This document shows positions 18,660 to 27,358 of a stretch of DNA of 63,397 bases, one piece after another. The translations under genes and the position numbers were made by a program. Every line of letters begins with the position of its first letter. Position 1 is the stretch's first letter. The stretch comes from Deltaproteobacteria bacterium. GTDB lineage: Bacteria; Bdellovibrionota; FAC87; UBA2466. Location: contig OMIX01000083.1 of assembly GCA_900299195.1 (NCBI GenBank), positions 1 to 63,397 of the forward strand. The letters run 5' to 3'. Under the pieces are notes generated by a model that was not told the DNA's origin, did no database searches, and worked only from the letters and a program-made list of their open reading frames with translations.

Positions 18660-21035
18660 GTGAATTTTGAAACTTGGCTAAAACAATCCGAACCTAACAT
18701 TCCCATTTCGTCCGCTCTCGCTGTTCTAAAACTAACCGAGCAAGGATCCACCGTTCCTTTCATTGCTCGTTACCGAAAAGAGCAAACACAAAACTTAGAC
18801 GAAGTGGCTATTCAAACGGTCATCGATAAGAAAGAAGAGTGGGACTCTCTCATCAAGCGACAATCGTTTATTGTGACCGAGATCGAATCGCAGGGGAAAC
18901 TCACTGCGGAACTTAAAACCTCAATACTATCTACTTTTGATCTCACTCTTTTAGAGGACATTTATCTTCCCTTTAAGAAGAAGAAAAAAACCAAAGCTAC
19001 GTTAGCCAAGGAAGCTGGGTTACAACCCTTAGCCGATTGGGTTTGGAATTGCGGCCACGGATTAGAAAACCCTCAAGCCGGCCAAACTTTAGAGATTTGG
19101 GCCTTCACTTTTCGTAATGAAGAAAAAGGGATTACTGACGCTGCTCTGGCCATTAAAGGGGCCCAAGATATTTTAGTAGAGCGAATAGCAGAAATTCAGG
19201 AGCTTAGACAATTTGTTCGAAAACAGCTTTTTGAGAATGGTTTTGCTAAAACCGGTAAAGGCAGCAAAGTAAAGCCTAACAGCAAGTATGAAAAATATTT
19301 TGAGTCTCAGGAACTGCTCAAGCATCTTTTACAGCCCCAAAATTCTCATCGTTATTTAGCCATGAGGCGGGGCTGGATAGAGGAAGAATTAACTTTAGAG
19401 TTTGGCGGCGATCCTAAAGACCCCTCTTTCGATACCCAACTCGTGAATGCTTTTGAAAAAGCAGCCGTTACTGTCTCTGATTTTTCTGGGGCTGAAGTTT
19501 TGCTCAATGCCGCACGCATTGCTTACAAAGCTTACGTCCGGCCCAGTATTGATAACGAAATTCACAAAGCGCTCAAAGCCGTTGGCGATGAAATGGCCAT
19601 TAAAGTTTTTGCGGAAAATGTAAAAAAACTTTTATTGGCTTCTCCCTTCGGTTCCAAAGCCGTTTTAGCCATCGATCCAGGGATTAGAACAGGCTGTAAA
19701 ATGGCACTGGTGGATGACTCGGGAAAATATTTAGGAAGTGCTATTCTTCATTTGCAGTCGGAAGAGGAAAAACAAACTTCAAAAACATTGCTGACTGAAA
19801 TTATTAAAGCGCATCCGATTAAAGCCATTGGAATCGGAAATGGTACGGCAGGAAGAGAAACTGAAATTTTTGTCCGTCAACTCGTAAAGGAAAATGGGTT
19901 TAGCATTCCGGTGGTGCTAGTGAACGAAGCCGGAGCCAGCGTTTACAGCGCCAGTGAAGTCGCTCGCGAAGAGTTTCCAGAGTTAGATGTTTCCATTCGG
20001 GGAGCTATCTCTATTGGTAGGCGCCTTCAAGACCCTCTGGCGGAACTTGTTAAAATTGATCCTAAAAGTATTGGAGTGGGTCAATATCAGCACGATTTAA
20101 GCCCTCACTCCTTAAAAAAATCTCTGGATCTTGTGGTGGATTCTTGTGTGAATTCCGTGGGGGTTGATCTTAATACCGCCTCTTACCATTTACTTTCTCA
20201 TATTTCAGGTATCGGAGATGCTTTAGCCAAAAATGTAGTCGCCTATCGAACCGAAAAAGGACTTTTCCGTTCTAAAAAAGCTCTCCTTGAAGTTCCTCAT
20301 TTTTCAGAGAAATCTTTTGAGCAATCGGCCGGTTTTTTACGAATCCCAAATGGCGATAATCCCTTAGACAACACTGGAGTGCATCCCGAAAGATATGAAG
20401 CTTTACAAAGAGCCAGTGCTCGCTTGCAAAAAAACATCACCGATTTAATCGGGGGTGGCGCCACTGTTTTACGAGAAGAAAAAGACCTTCTAGAAGAGGT
20501 GGGGAGCTACACTCTCCAGGACATGATTAACGAGCTTGAAAAGCCCGGAAGAGATCCTCGTGAAACTTTTATTCCTTTTTCATTTAGAGAAGATATTTTT
20601 GAATTAAAAGATTTAAAGCCGGGTTTAGTTTGCCCCGGAATTGTCACCAATGTGACCAACTTTGGAGCTTTTGTTGATATTGGCGTTCATCAAGATGGAT
20701 TGGTTCATATTTCACAGCTAGCCAATCGGTTTGTGGATGATCCCCAAAAAGTAGTGAGCCCAGGAGACAGAGTTTCGGTGAGAGTTCTTGAAGTGAACAT
20801 TGATAAAAAGCAGATCTCTTTAACCATGAAACCAGAAGCCGCTCCACGGCCAGTGGCCGCACCCAGAGCCGAGCAGAAAAAAGAGTTCTCGGGCCCAAAG
20901 AAATTTTCAGGCTCGCGGCACTCCCATACCTCCAGACCTCAACAACCGCAACGTCCTGCGAGACCCGCTTTTAAAAGCAATGCTTTTGCTGCGCTAGCGA
21001 CTTTAAAACAACCTGTTTCTGAAAAAAAGAAGTGA
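18660..21035 (+). CDS. tex: Tex-family transcription accessory / RNA-binding protein
   Basis: Tex is a cytoplasmic nucleic-acid binding protein related to eukaryotic Spt6. Visible parts in order are the N-terminal helical Tex domain, the YqgF/RNase H-like core (AIDPGIRTGCKMALVDDSGKY), a helix-hairpin-helix region (HISGIGDALAKNVVAYRTEKGLFRSKKALLEVP) and an S1 domain near residues 650-725 (GIVTNVTNFGAFVDIGVHQDGLVHISQL). A basic Pro/Arg-rich tail follows. Length 791 is typical. The start is GTG at 18660 with GAGG eight bases upstream. Confidence 0.95.
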   Translation: MNFETWLKQSEPNIPISSALAVLKLTEQGSTVPFIARYRKEQTQNLDEVAIQTVIDKKEEWDSLIKRQSFIVTEIESQGKLTAELKTSILSTFDLTLLEDIYLPFKKKKKTKATLAKEAGLQPLADWVWNCGHGLENPQAGQTLEIWAFTFRNEEKGITDAALAIKGAQDILVERIAEIQELRQFVRKQLFENGFAKTGKGSKVKPNSKYEKYFESQELLKHLLQPQNSHRYLAMRRGWIEEELTLEFGGDPKDPSFDTQLVNAFEKAAVTVSDFSGAEVLLNAARIAYKAYVRPSIDNEIHKALKAVGDEMAIKVFAENVKKLLLASPFGSKAVLAIDPGIRTGCKMALVDDSGKYLGSAILHLQSEEEKQTSKTLLTEIIKAHPIKAIGIGNGTAGRETEIFVRQLVKENGFSIPVVLVNEAGASVYSASEVAREEFPELDVSIRGAISIGRRLQDPLAELVKIDPKSIGVGQYQHDLSPHSLKKSLDLVVDSCVNSVGVDLNTASYHLLSHISGIGDALAKNVVAYRTEKGLFRSKKALLEVPHFSEKSFEQSAGFLRIPNGDNPLDNTGVHPERYEALQRASARLQKNITDLIGGGATVLREEKDLLEEVGSYTLQDMINELEKPGRDPRETFIPFSFREDIFELKDLKPGLVCPGIVTNVTNFGAFVDIGVHQDGLVHISQLANRFVDDPQKVVSPGDRVSVRVLEVNIDKKQISLTMKPEAAPRPVAAPRAEQKKEFSGPKKFSGSRHSHTSRPQQPQRPARPAFKSNAFAALATLKQPVSEKKK

Positions 21036-21047
21036 TACAATTTCACC

Positions 21048-22580
21048 ATGATTACCTTTTCATGGATTGAAATCCTATTATCGTTATTTTCTTGTTTATC
21101 AGTGTTTCTAACCCCCACGGTGGGATCGCTGAATTATCACATGGGGTTTTACTCAAATCCCTACTTTCCCATCGCTGCAGCATCCACCCTAGGATTTTTA
21201 CTTTGGCTCCTGCTTCTTGTCTCTCGATTCGCTCTCCAAGCTAAAAAAAGGGAAATGATTGACTTTGTTTTCGTAAGTTTATGGATGGTGATCTTTAGTT
21301 TCTTTTTCTTTAAACACTCTCCTTTAGGCAGATACCATCCTCGGATCACTGAGGGAGTGACTCTGTTTTTAGCTTTTGTTTTGGCTAGCTATCTCATTCG
21401 GTGGTTAAATCGAAAGGACCTAGTGCGATTCATCGGGTTGCTCTCCCTAGCTTTTCTAAGCGCAGATTTTATTCAATTTAGAAAGCTAACTGTGATGGAA
21501 CCCCGTCCCGCAGTATCTGCAACCCCATCAGCAGCCCCATCCCCTTCCATAGTTCACATTGTTTTAGATAAATTCAGCTATGACAACGCTGCTCTTAACC
21601 ATCCTCAATTTGAAAAAAAGTCTCTAGAGCTAGCTAAAAAACATCAACTTACTTTTCACACCCAACATTATTCTAATTATCACGCAACCGCTTTCTCAGT
21701 TCCGGATTTTTTAAAAGATCAAAGAGACCTGGATGCCTCAACAGGATTTAGAGAACTTAACTCCAATACTCTGTTTCACTATTTCTTTAAAAAGGGGTAC
21801 GACCTTTACTTGTATGGCCATTATTTACCCTACTGTTTGAGATTTAAAGCTCTCGCTAAACACTGCCAAATCAATAGCCGAGAGGAAGCCAAAGCAGTCT
21901 TTGAGTTTTCAAAATGGGCAGAGCTCTATTTAACTGAATTTTCTTCTTCGATTAACAGGATTTTCAACTCTGAGAACTCTTATCAGTTCCTACAACGCTA
22001 TCCCGAAAACGCGCTCCAAATGTTTGACGACTATCGGCAAGATTTTAAAAAGTGGGCCCAAAGTTCACATCCTTTTTATGCTTATCTTCATGTGGTTGTT
22101 CCGCATGATCCTTTTCGATTAAGCCAAGACTGCGAACTTTTACCTCCCATAAAGAAAGGAATGGAAATTGAAGAAGTACGTGGAAGGTTACAAAGTCAAA
22201 GTTTGTGTGTGCTGAAACAATTAGACATTGTGCTAACTTCAATCAAAAGCCAATATCCGGGCCCCTTGAAAATTTTAATTCATTCGGACCATGGCATGTT
22301 CATGAGAGATAATAAGTCCGAGAAAAAAGAAAACACCAAAGACGCGGAATTAAACCAGCTATCGCACATTCCTGCTTGGGTCAGTCAAGAAAACAGTCAA
22401 AGCCCTTTACGATCTGATTCGCTGACTTCTAATAGCGAGGTGGGAGCTTTCCTCAAAGGGGAAACCCCAACTCTCAAAAGTCAAACAGACATCCATTTTT
22501 TTGCAGGCTGCGTTAATAAGCGAGACCCCTACAAAAAAAATAGATTCGGCCCTTGGGCATCCCCCAACCCCAAATCTTAA
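21048..22580 (+). CDS. Membrane-anchored sulfatase-fold protein
   Basis: Four to five N-terminal hydrophobic helices (to about residue 150) precede an alkaline phosphatase/sulfatase-type domain. That domain has IVHIVLDKFSYD, where the first metal-binding Asp is expected, VVPHDPF, and ILIHSDHGMF with the conserved DHG. The architecture resembles LTA synthase or phosphoethanolamine transferases. The region where the Thr/Ser/Cys nucleophile should lie is not clear, so the reaction is undetermined. It starts 12 bases after tex stops. The neighbouring exosortase pair suggests a link to surface polymer modification, but this is only context. Confidence 0.65.
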   Translation: MITFSWIEILLSLFSCLSVFLTPTVGSLNYHMGFYSNPYFPIAAASTLGFLLWLLLLVSRFALQAKKREMIDFVFVSLWMVIFSFFFFKHSPLGRYHPRITEGVTLFLAFVLASYLIRWLNRKDLVRFIGLLSLAFLSADFIQFRKLTVMEPRPAVSATPSAAPSPSIVHIVLDKFSYDNAALNHPQFEKKSLELAKKHQLTFHTQHYSNYHATAFSVPDFLKDQRDLDASTGFRELNSNTLFHYFFKKGYDLYLYGHYLPYCLRFKALAKHCQINSREEAKAVFEFSKWAELYLTEFSSSINRIFNSENSYQFLQRYPENALQMFDDYRQDFKKWAQSSHPFYAYLHVVVPHDPFRLSQDCELLPPIKKGMEIEEVRGRLQSQSLCVLKQLDIVLTSIKSQYPGPLKILIHSDHGMFMRDNKSEKKENTKDAELNQLSHIPAWVSQENSQSPLRSDSLTSNSEVGAFLKGETPTLKSQTDIHFFAGCVNKRDPYKKNRFGPWASPNPKS

Positions 22581-22631
22581 AAAGGTGAAATGGCAAAAGG
22601 GTCATAGTACAATCAGCTTTCAGGAACTCTT

Positions 22632-22949
22632 ATGAAGCTTAGTTACTTTTTTCGACTTTTTTTACTTCCTCTCTATTTTCTTTTCATGACTCAGTTTCAG
22701 GGGAAGATCTTAGCTGAAAGCTCGGGTCCACCACCACCCATCAGCTCTGGAGTATGTGCATGCACTGGTGGCGCGGTTGCTGCATGCTCGTATCCGACTT
22801 GTTGTTGCCAAAATTGCCCCCCTAGCCTATGCGGTGGTGGCACGGGTGGTGGCGGCGGCGTCCCCGAACTTCCAGGCGGGAACCTTTATCTGCTCATTGG
22901 AGGGGCTAGTGGCGCACTATTTTGGGTGAGAAGATTCTTTAAAAGATAA
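22632..22949 (+). CDS. Small Cys/Gly-rich secreted protein with PEP-CTERM-like sorting tail
   Basis: The 105-residue protein has an N-terminal signal peptide, then eight cysteines between residues 42 and 67 (CAC, C, CCC, C, C). A Gly hinge precedes VPELP at residues 77-81, a hydrophobic helix (about 84-98) and a basic end (RRFFKR). That tripartite tail is the layout recognised by exosortases. The 3' end overlaps the convergent exosortase gene by 33 bases, making it the obvious dedicated substrate. The mature product would be a tiny disulfide-rich peptide. The tail reading is inference from pattern; VPELP is not a canonical VPEP. Confidence 0.72.
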   Translation: MKLSYFFRLFLLPLYFLFMTQFQGKILAESSGPPPPISSGVCACTGGAVAACSYPTCCCQNCPPSLCGGGTGGGGGVPELPGGNLYLLIGGASGALFWVRRFFKR

Positions 22950-23846
22950 AAATAAGTAAAAAGCCCCAAAAAACAAAACCAATCCCACCCAATAAACTCC
23001 CCAAGCGTATTGACTATGAAAAAGTTCGACCTGCTCGTGTACGGTCAAAAGGCTTTGAGTTCGGGCAAAGCTTTTATTTCCCCAATAAATCAGTGATCCA
23101 ATCCTAAAAAAATTAAGAAAGGTCATGTAAAAAACTCCAAAAACAGCTACCGTCCAGCGCATGAAAGTAGAAACTTGTTTTCCATCAAATATCAAAATCA
23201 CTCCCCAAAAGGCAAAAAAGAGGCATATTCCTTCAAAGCCACTGCACCCCTGCAAAATATGAATTTTACCCCAAGGCATCTTTAAAATCGGCCCGAAGGG
23301 ATGAAATTGCACCTTCATCGAATGAAGACCAGGAATAAAATTAAAATGAGAAAGTATTTTTGAAACATAGGGGCTCAAAAAGCGCCAAAGTGAAGTGTTA
23401 AAAAGGCGATAAACCCAAAATGCAGTTCCCGCCATAAAGGCTGGACCCCAATCTGATTTTTCTTTTAAAACTCGGGCCCCAAAACCTCGAAAACTCACCA
23501 CCGAAAAGAAACTTGAGAAAAAAACGGCTCCGGCCCAAAAGGCCCATATCAACCTGGGCCAACCATAAACGCTGCTTTTTAAATAAAAAGTGAATGCCAC
23601 AAAACCCACAAGCAATAGAAAGTGCATTAACCAAAGTTCCTTTTTAGGGTTCCGTGGAATACGCTCTGCCAAATCCCATTTCACATAAAGAAGAGTCAGA
23701 ACGATCGAAGGAACGATCAAAACGGCCGGTTCGATTCGAACCGAAAAATTGATATTCACTAGGGATCTTAAAATAGCCACTTCCAACAGAGGAAGTATCC
23801 AACCCAAATGAACCCAGGACGGAAATTGGATGTGTTTTATTTTCAT
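22917..23846 (-). CDS. Exosortase/archaeosortase-family cysteine protease-transpeptidase
   Basis: The 309-residue polytopic membrane protein has about eight helices and the three invariant exosortase residues in order: Cys201 in ILQGCSGFEG, Arg248 in FLNFFRIGSL and His277 in ELFHSQYAWGVYW. Exosortases cut C-terminal PEP-CTERM-type signals at the cytoplasmic membrane and probably join the protein to an acceptor. The only candidate substrate in the window is the overlapping convergent gene. It lacks any fused extra domain, so the subtype is not assigned. Confidence 0.85.
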   Translation of the reverse strand: MKIKHIQFPSWVHLGWILPLLEVAILRSLVNINFSVRIEPAVLIVPSIVLTLLYVKWDLAERIPRNPKKELWLMHFLLLVGFVAFTFYLKSSVYGWPRLIWAFWAGAVFFSSFFSVVSFRGFGARVLKEKSDWGPAFMAGTAFWVYRLFNTSLWRFLSPYVSKILSHFNFIPGLHSMKVQFHPFGPILKMPWGKIHILQGCSGFEGICLFFAFWGVILIFDGKQVSTFMRWTVAVFGVFYMTFLNFFRIGSLIYWGNKSFARTQSLLTVHEQVELFHSQYAWGVYWVGLVLFFGAFYLFLSFKESSHPK

Positions 23847-24014
23847 GGATATCTATAGAGAACTGTTCCATTTTACCTTTTTTTTTTTGAAACGACATCT
23901 TTCCTTCACAATTGTTTGCTATTAATGGAATTGTGAGATCAAGTGGAACGTGAGCAGAAGGGCATTGCCTCTCATTCACCCTCTCTACTTTCACTTACAC
24001 ACACGACAATTTAA

Positions 24015-24146
24015 ACCGGTTCGCGATTGAACGCCCGGTCATGGAAATAGTGTCAGCCTACAGGGCTCTCCTAGGGGGCCCGTAGGTATTCGGTTTTAAG
24101 GAAATACACCTGAAGCGAGCTCTCCTAGGGGGCTCGCTTTCTTTTT
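24015..24146 (+). ncRNA. Candidate structured RNA with twin hairpins sharing one loop
   Basis: Three consecutive stem-loops lie in the gap before the nhaR-type gene. The first (24015-24039) has ACCGG/CCGGT ends. The second (24057-24086) pairs CCTAC(A)GGGC with GCCCGTAGG. The third (24113-24139) pairs AAGCGAGC with GCTCGCTT. The last two have the same 11-base loop TCTCCTAGGGG although their stems differ. The third runs into TTTCTTTTT, so it doubles as a terminator. This looks like a small RNA or leader; no known riboswitch consensus was recognised. Confidence 0.6.
24113..24146 (+). terminator. Rho-independent terminator (third hairpin)
   Basis: A perfect 8-bp GC-rich stem AAGCGAGC/GCTCGCTT with an 11-base loop is followed by TTTCTTTTT. 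It sits upstream of, not after, the nearest plus-strand gene. That implies a short transcript that ends here, or attenuation of the downstream gene. Confidence 0.75.
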
Positions 24147-24181
24147 GTCTATAGGGGGGTTTGTGCGTAAAATGTGACCCC

Positions 24182-25066
24182 ATGAACCCTTGGATCAACT
24201 ATCACCATCTTCTTTATTTTAAAACTATCGCCGAAGAAGGAAGCGTCTCAAAAGCGGCTGAAAAGCTTAAACTGGGGCAGCCCACCCTAAGCGCTCAATT
24301 AAAACAATTTGAGGAAGCACTGGGAGTAAAGCTTTTTGAAAGACAACACAAAAAACTCATCCTCACAGAACAAGGCAAAGTAGCCTTAGACTACGCAAGA
24401 AGTATTTTTAAAATGGGTTCTGAGATGTACGAAGTGTTGCACGACCGCTTAGTTCCTCAAAAGCCTTCATTGTCCATAGGGGCCTTAGACAGTATCGCCA
24501 AACAGATCGTTTTACAGTTGGTAAAAAAAGCTCATGAGATTGGACCGTGTTTAGTCACAATTTCTGAGGGAAAAAGTGATGAGCTCATACGAGAACTTAC
24601 TAGCCACAAAATCGATCTCTTATTAACCAACTTTCTTCCGACAGCTTTAGAATCTAAAAGTTTGTTCCATCGAGTGATCACAAAGAAAAATGTCGGGTTC
24701 TTTGCCTCAAGTAAGTTCAAATCACTGAGAAAAAACTTTCCGCAATCCATCTCGGGGCAACCTATGATTGTTCCCACCTACGATAGTAAATTGAGATACG
24801 ATCTAGAGCACTGGAGCAAAGCGAACCAAATCAACCTAAACATCATTGCAGAAAGCCAGGATATTGCCGTCAACAAACTGATGGCCATTAGTGGGATGGG
24901 ACTGATTCCGGCCGCTTACTATGCGGTCAATCGACAAATTTTAGCTGGCGAACTAGTAGAACTGGGCCAACTGCATGGTGTTTATGAAGAGCTTCTCTTA
25001 GTGACAGCCGATAGACGCATTGAAAACCCTATCGCCGCTAAACTCATGAAGAATTTCGTTGTATAA
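24182..25066 (+). CDS. nhaR: LysR-family regulator, NhaR type
   Basis: The N-terminal winged helix begins WINYHHLLYFKTIAEEGSVSKAAEKLKLGQPTLSAQLKQFEEALGVKLFER. The INY.HL.YF opening is characteristic of NhaR rather than other LysR proteins. The C-terminal effector domain follows (about residues 90-294). NhaR activates Na+/H+ antiporter genes in enterobacteria; no nhaA is in this window, so the targets here are unknown. The ATG at 24182 is chosen; a TTG at 24161 would add seven residues. A UAGGGGGG stretch at 24152-24159 is the only SD-like sequence, and it could pair with the loops of the upstream RNA. Confidence 0.8.
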   Translation: MNPWINYHHLLYFKTIAEEGSVSKAAEKLKLGQPTLSAQLKQFEEALGVKLFERQHKKLILTEQGKVALDYARSIFKMGSEMYEVLHDRLVPQKPSLSIGALDSIAKQIVLQLVKKAHEIGPCLVTISEGKSDELIRELTSHKIDLLLTNFLPTALESKSLFHRVITKKNVGFFASSKFKSLRKNFPQSISGQPMIVPTYDSKLRYDLEHWSKANQINLNIIAESQDIAVNKLMAISGMGLIPAAYYAVNRQILAGELVELGQLHGVYEELLLVTADRRIENPIAAKLMKNFVV

Positions 25067-25177
25067 CATAAAACAATAATAATAATACTATTTATCTATT
25101 TTAACTATTCATTAAAATTCCGTAACCTATCCTTGTAAGGGGCAATAACCCCCGAAAAAAGATAGGAGGAATAGACA

Positions 25178-25519
25178 ATGAAGATAGTCTTTAAAAACCT
25201 GGAACGCTCGGAGCTAGCCAAAGAGTTAGTTCAGGAACGATTGGAAGCTTCCTTTCAACGTTTTCCCGATTTAAAGACCCAGAATGTCGCCATCACTTTA
25301 GACATGGAAAACTCACCCCAGCAATCGGGGCCTGATGTTTTTTCGGTAAAATTGCATGTTTCTGGAGGACGCTATCAAGGAATCACTTTAGAAAAGAAAG
25401 CCCCCAATTTGTATCAAGCTCTCGCAGATGTGAATGAACACTTACTAGAAAGACTCAATCGATTTGGAGATAAAACTCGAAACAAACTTCGTCGAATGGA
25501 ACGAAGATTTGCTTCCTAA
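25178..25519 (+). CDS. HPF/RaiA-like ribosome-associated protein
   Basis: The 113-residue protein has the sigma-54-modulation/S30EA pattern: MKIVFKNLERSELAKELVQERLEASFQRFPDL, then VKLHVSGGRYQGITLEKKAPNLYQALADVNEHLLERL and a basic end. This suggests binding to the 30S subunit like HPF or YfiA. A strong AGGAGG-type site precedes the ATG. It is a divergent paralogue of the hpf gene at 9139 and leads an operon with carbonic anhydrase and a bestrophin-like channel, an unusual association. Confidence 0.75.
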   Translation: MKIVFKNLERSELAKELVQERLEASFQRFPDLKTQNVAITLDMENSPQQSGPDVFSVKLHVSGGRYQGITLEKKAPNLYQALADVNEHLLERLNRFGDKTRNKLRRMERRFAS

Positions 25520-25545
25520 CCCTATAACAAGAGAAGGAGTCATTT

Positions 25546-26199
25546 ATGAAAAACCTATTACCTGGATTAAGAAAGTTTTCCGAGTCTGAGTTCAAAAACA
25601 AACAGTCACTTTTTGAAACTTTATCGAAAGGTCAAAGTCCACACACGCTGCTGATTACCTGCTCTGATTCCAGAATCGACCCCAATCTGATCACACAAAC
25701 CGAGCCCGGGGAGATTTTTGTGGTCAGAAATGCAGGAAACATCGTACCTCCCTTTGGTTCGTCGTTAGGAGGAGAAGAAGCGGCCATTGAGTTTGCTATT
25801 GATGGTTTAAAAGTAACCAATGTCGTAGTTTGTGGCCATTCCCATTGTGGCGCGATGGCGGGCTTGATGGACAGGGTAAACATTGAATCTCTCCCTTCCG
25901 TTAAGAAATGGTTAGGCCATGCCCAAGCGACTCGGAGAAGAATTGAAGCGACACCCGAGGGAAAAAACACCGATTTAAAAAAGGTGATTGAAGAGAATGT
26001 GTTGGTTCAAGCCGATAACTTGAAAACTCATCCAGCAGTATCGGCTGCGCTAAGGCAGGGACGTATTCGTATTTTCGGTTGGATGTACCATTTCGAAAAT
26101 GGTTCGGTCACTGTTTATGATCCCAAAAACAAAACGTTCATTCTTTCTGCCGAAGTTAAAAACGAGCTTGCAGAGGATATGACTCGGTTTGCTCTCTAA
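25546..26199 (+). CDS. Beta-class carbonic anhydrase
   Basis: This zinc enzyme interconverts CO2 and bicarbonate. The CxDxR motif (C39, D41, R43 in ITCSDSRIDP) and HxxC motif (H98, C101 in GHSHCGAM) give the zinc ligands. RNAGN and the following GSSLGGEEAAIEFAI match the family. Length 217 aa is standard. AGAAGGAG precedes the ATG. It lies 26 bases after the HPF-like gene and 14 bases before the bestrophin-like gene, so the three form one operon. Confidence 0.95.
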   Translation: MKNLLPGLRKFSESEFKNKQSLFETLSKGQSPHTLLITCSDSRIDPNLITQTEPGEIFVVRNAGNIVPPFGSSLGGEEAAIEFAIDGLKVTNVVVCGHSHCGAMAGLMDRVNIESLPSVKKWLGHAQATRRRIEATPEGKNTDLKKVIEENVLVQADNLKTHPAVSAALRQGRIRIFGWMYHFENGSVTVYDPKNKTFILSAEVKNELAEDMTRFAL

Positions 26200-26213
26200 A
26201 CGGTGAGGTTGAT

Positions 26214-27149
26214 ATGTTGAGCTTAACCAAAACAGTCTGGAAAGAAACAGGGTTGAGAAAACCTCTCGACCCTGTGGTTCTCACGAATCGAGGTGAAGTT
26301 AAAAATTTCTTTAGAACGGCTTTGGCGTGGAAGGGAACGGTTACGCCAAGAGTGATTCCCCGAGTTTTAATCACTGCGGTGTTTTCGGTGCTCGTGGTTT
26401 GGTGGGTTGAGACCTTTCCAGTTTTTACTCTACCCATGACCCCCTTTGAATACTCGGGAGCAGTGTTGGGGCTTCTTTTAGTTCTGAGAGTGAATGCGGG
26501 GCTAGACCGCTGGTGGGAAGCCAGAAAAATCTGGGGAAGTATCGTGAACCAAAGCCGAAACCTAGCCTTGGCGGGGTACGGCTATAGCAATATCAAAACA
26601 GGACCTGCTTCAAAATTCTTAAGATGGGTAGCAGCTTGGCCTCACATCATGAGAGAGTCCTTACGAAAAGAAAAAAACTTAATTGAAGTGACTCATCTGT
26701 TAGGTGATGTAGAGGCCGAAAAGGTACGCCGTTCGGTTCACATGCCCACGTACGCGGGCTCTCGCATGATTGAATATGTAAGAGAGCTTCGAAAAAACGG
26801 GCTAGATGATTTTGCTTTTGCTCAAGTAGAGAGAGAACGGGCTCTTTTGATTGATGCGATTGGGGCATGCGAAAGAATTCGAAACACGCCAATCCCTTTT
26901 GTACTCGCGGTCAAAACTCGAAGATTCATATTATTGTTTCTTCTTTTGCTCCCCTTTGGACTCACGGCTAAGGTCGACTGGTTCACGCCGCTCATTGTGG
27001 CTTTGGTTTCTTATCCGTTATTTTCTTTAGATGAAATTGGGGCAGAACTTCAAAATCCATTTTCCCCAAGAAACTTAAGCCATCTTCCTCTAAATGACAT
27101 TTGTAACACTATTGAGAGCAACGTGATGAGTTTAGAGAAAAGTGAATAG
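26214..27149 (+). CDS. Bestrophin-like anion channel (UPF0187 family)
   Basis: The 311-residue protein has the bestrophin pattern: an N-terminal helix pair (ITAVFSVLVVWWVETFPVF), then EYSGAVLGLLLVLRVNAGLDRWWEARKIWGSIVNQSRNLA, and near the end FPLFSLDEIGAELQNPF-like sequence (YPLFSLDEIGAELQNPFSPR). Bestrophins conduct chloride and bicarbonate. Directly downstream of a carbonic anhydrase, a role in bicarbonate flux or CO2/pH balance is a reasonable inference. A strong hairpin follows the gene. Confidence 0.88.
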   Translation: MLSLTKTVWKETGLRKPLDPVVLTNRGEVKNFFRTALAWKGTVTPRVIPRVLITAVFSVLVVWWVETFPVFTLPMTPFEYSGAVLGLLLVLRVNAGLDRWWEARKIWGSIVNQSRNLALAGYGYSNIKTGPASKFLRWVAAWPHIMRESLRKEKNLIEVTHLLGDVEAEKVRRSVHMPTYAGSRMIEYVRELRKNGLDDFAFAQVERERALLIDAIGACERIRNTPIPFVLAVKTRRFILLFLLLLPFGLTAKVDWFTPLIVALVSYPLFSLDEIGAELQNPFSPRNLSHLPLNDICNTIESNVMSLEKSE

Positions 27150-27166
27150 TGGTTGTGTGAGCCTGC

Positions 27167-27211
27167 AGAGGAGCGAAGCGCCATCCCCCCGAAAGTCTTC
27201 GCTCCTCTTTT
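27167..27211 (+). terminator. Terminator after the carbonic anhydrase-bestrophin operon
   Basis: A 12-bp perfect stem (AGAGGAGCGAAG / CTTCGCTCCTCT) with an 18-base loop is followed by a short TTTT. Confidence 0.75.
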
Positions 27212-27272
27212 CCCCCTGCCCTTCATCGTCTCAAACGAAACCCTCTCAGTCCTAAGTTTTCACCCAAAATGA

Positions 27273-27358
27273 TGACCGCTACTGTTTAAGCTTGATGGGA
27301 GACTGACACTTTTTACTGAGTATAAGCTTGATGGGAGACTGACACTTTTTACTGAGTA
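27273..27358 (+). repeat. 37-bp repeat copy A plus 36-bp tandem duplication
   Basis: Copy A (27273-27309) begins TGACCGCTACTG, passes through AAGCTTGATGGGAGAC and ends TGACAC. A 36-bp unit that starts inside it (27287-27322) is repeated exactly at 27323-27358. The same 37-bp sequence occurs inverted at 29174-29210 and 30496-30532, and diverged elsewhere. Left boundary of an accessory segment. Confidence 0.9.

Noticed and set aside
23931-23940. GGAATTGTGAG resembling the lac operator
   Set aside because: Only a short partial match with no symmetric half and no LacI-type gene; most likely chance.
24015-24146. Known riboswitch (c-di-GMP, guanidine-II, sodium or lithium types) for the region before nhaR
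   Set aside because: None of the conserved bases I know for these classes are present; the twin-hairpin layout resembles guanidine-II only superficially (loops are not ACGR).
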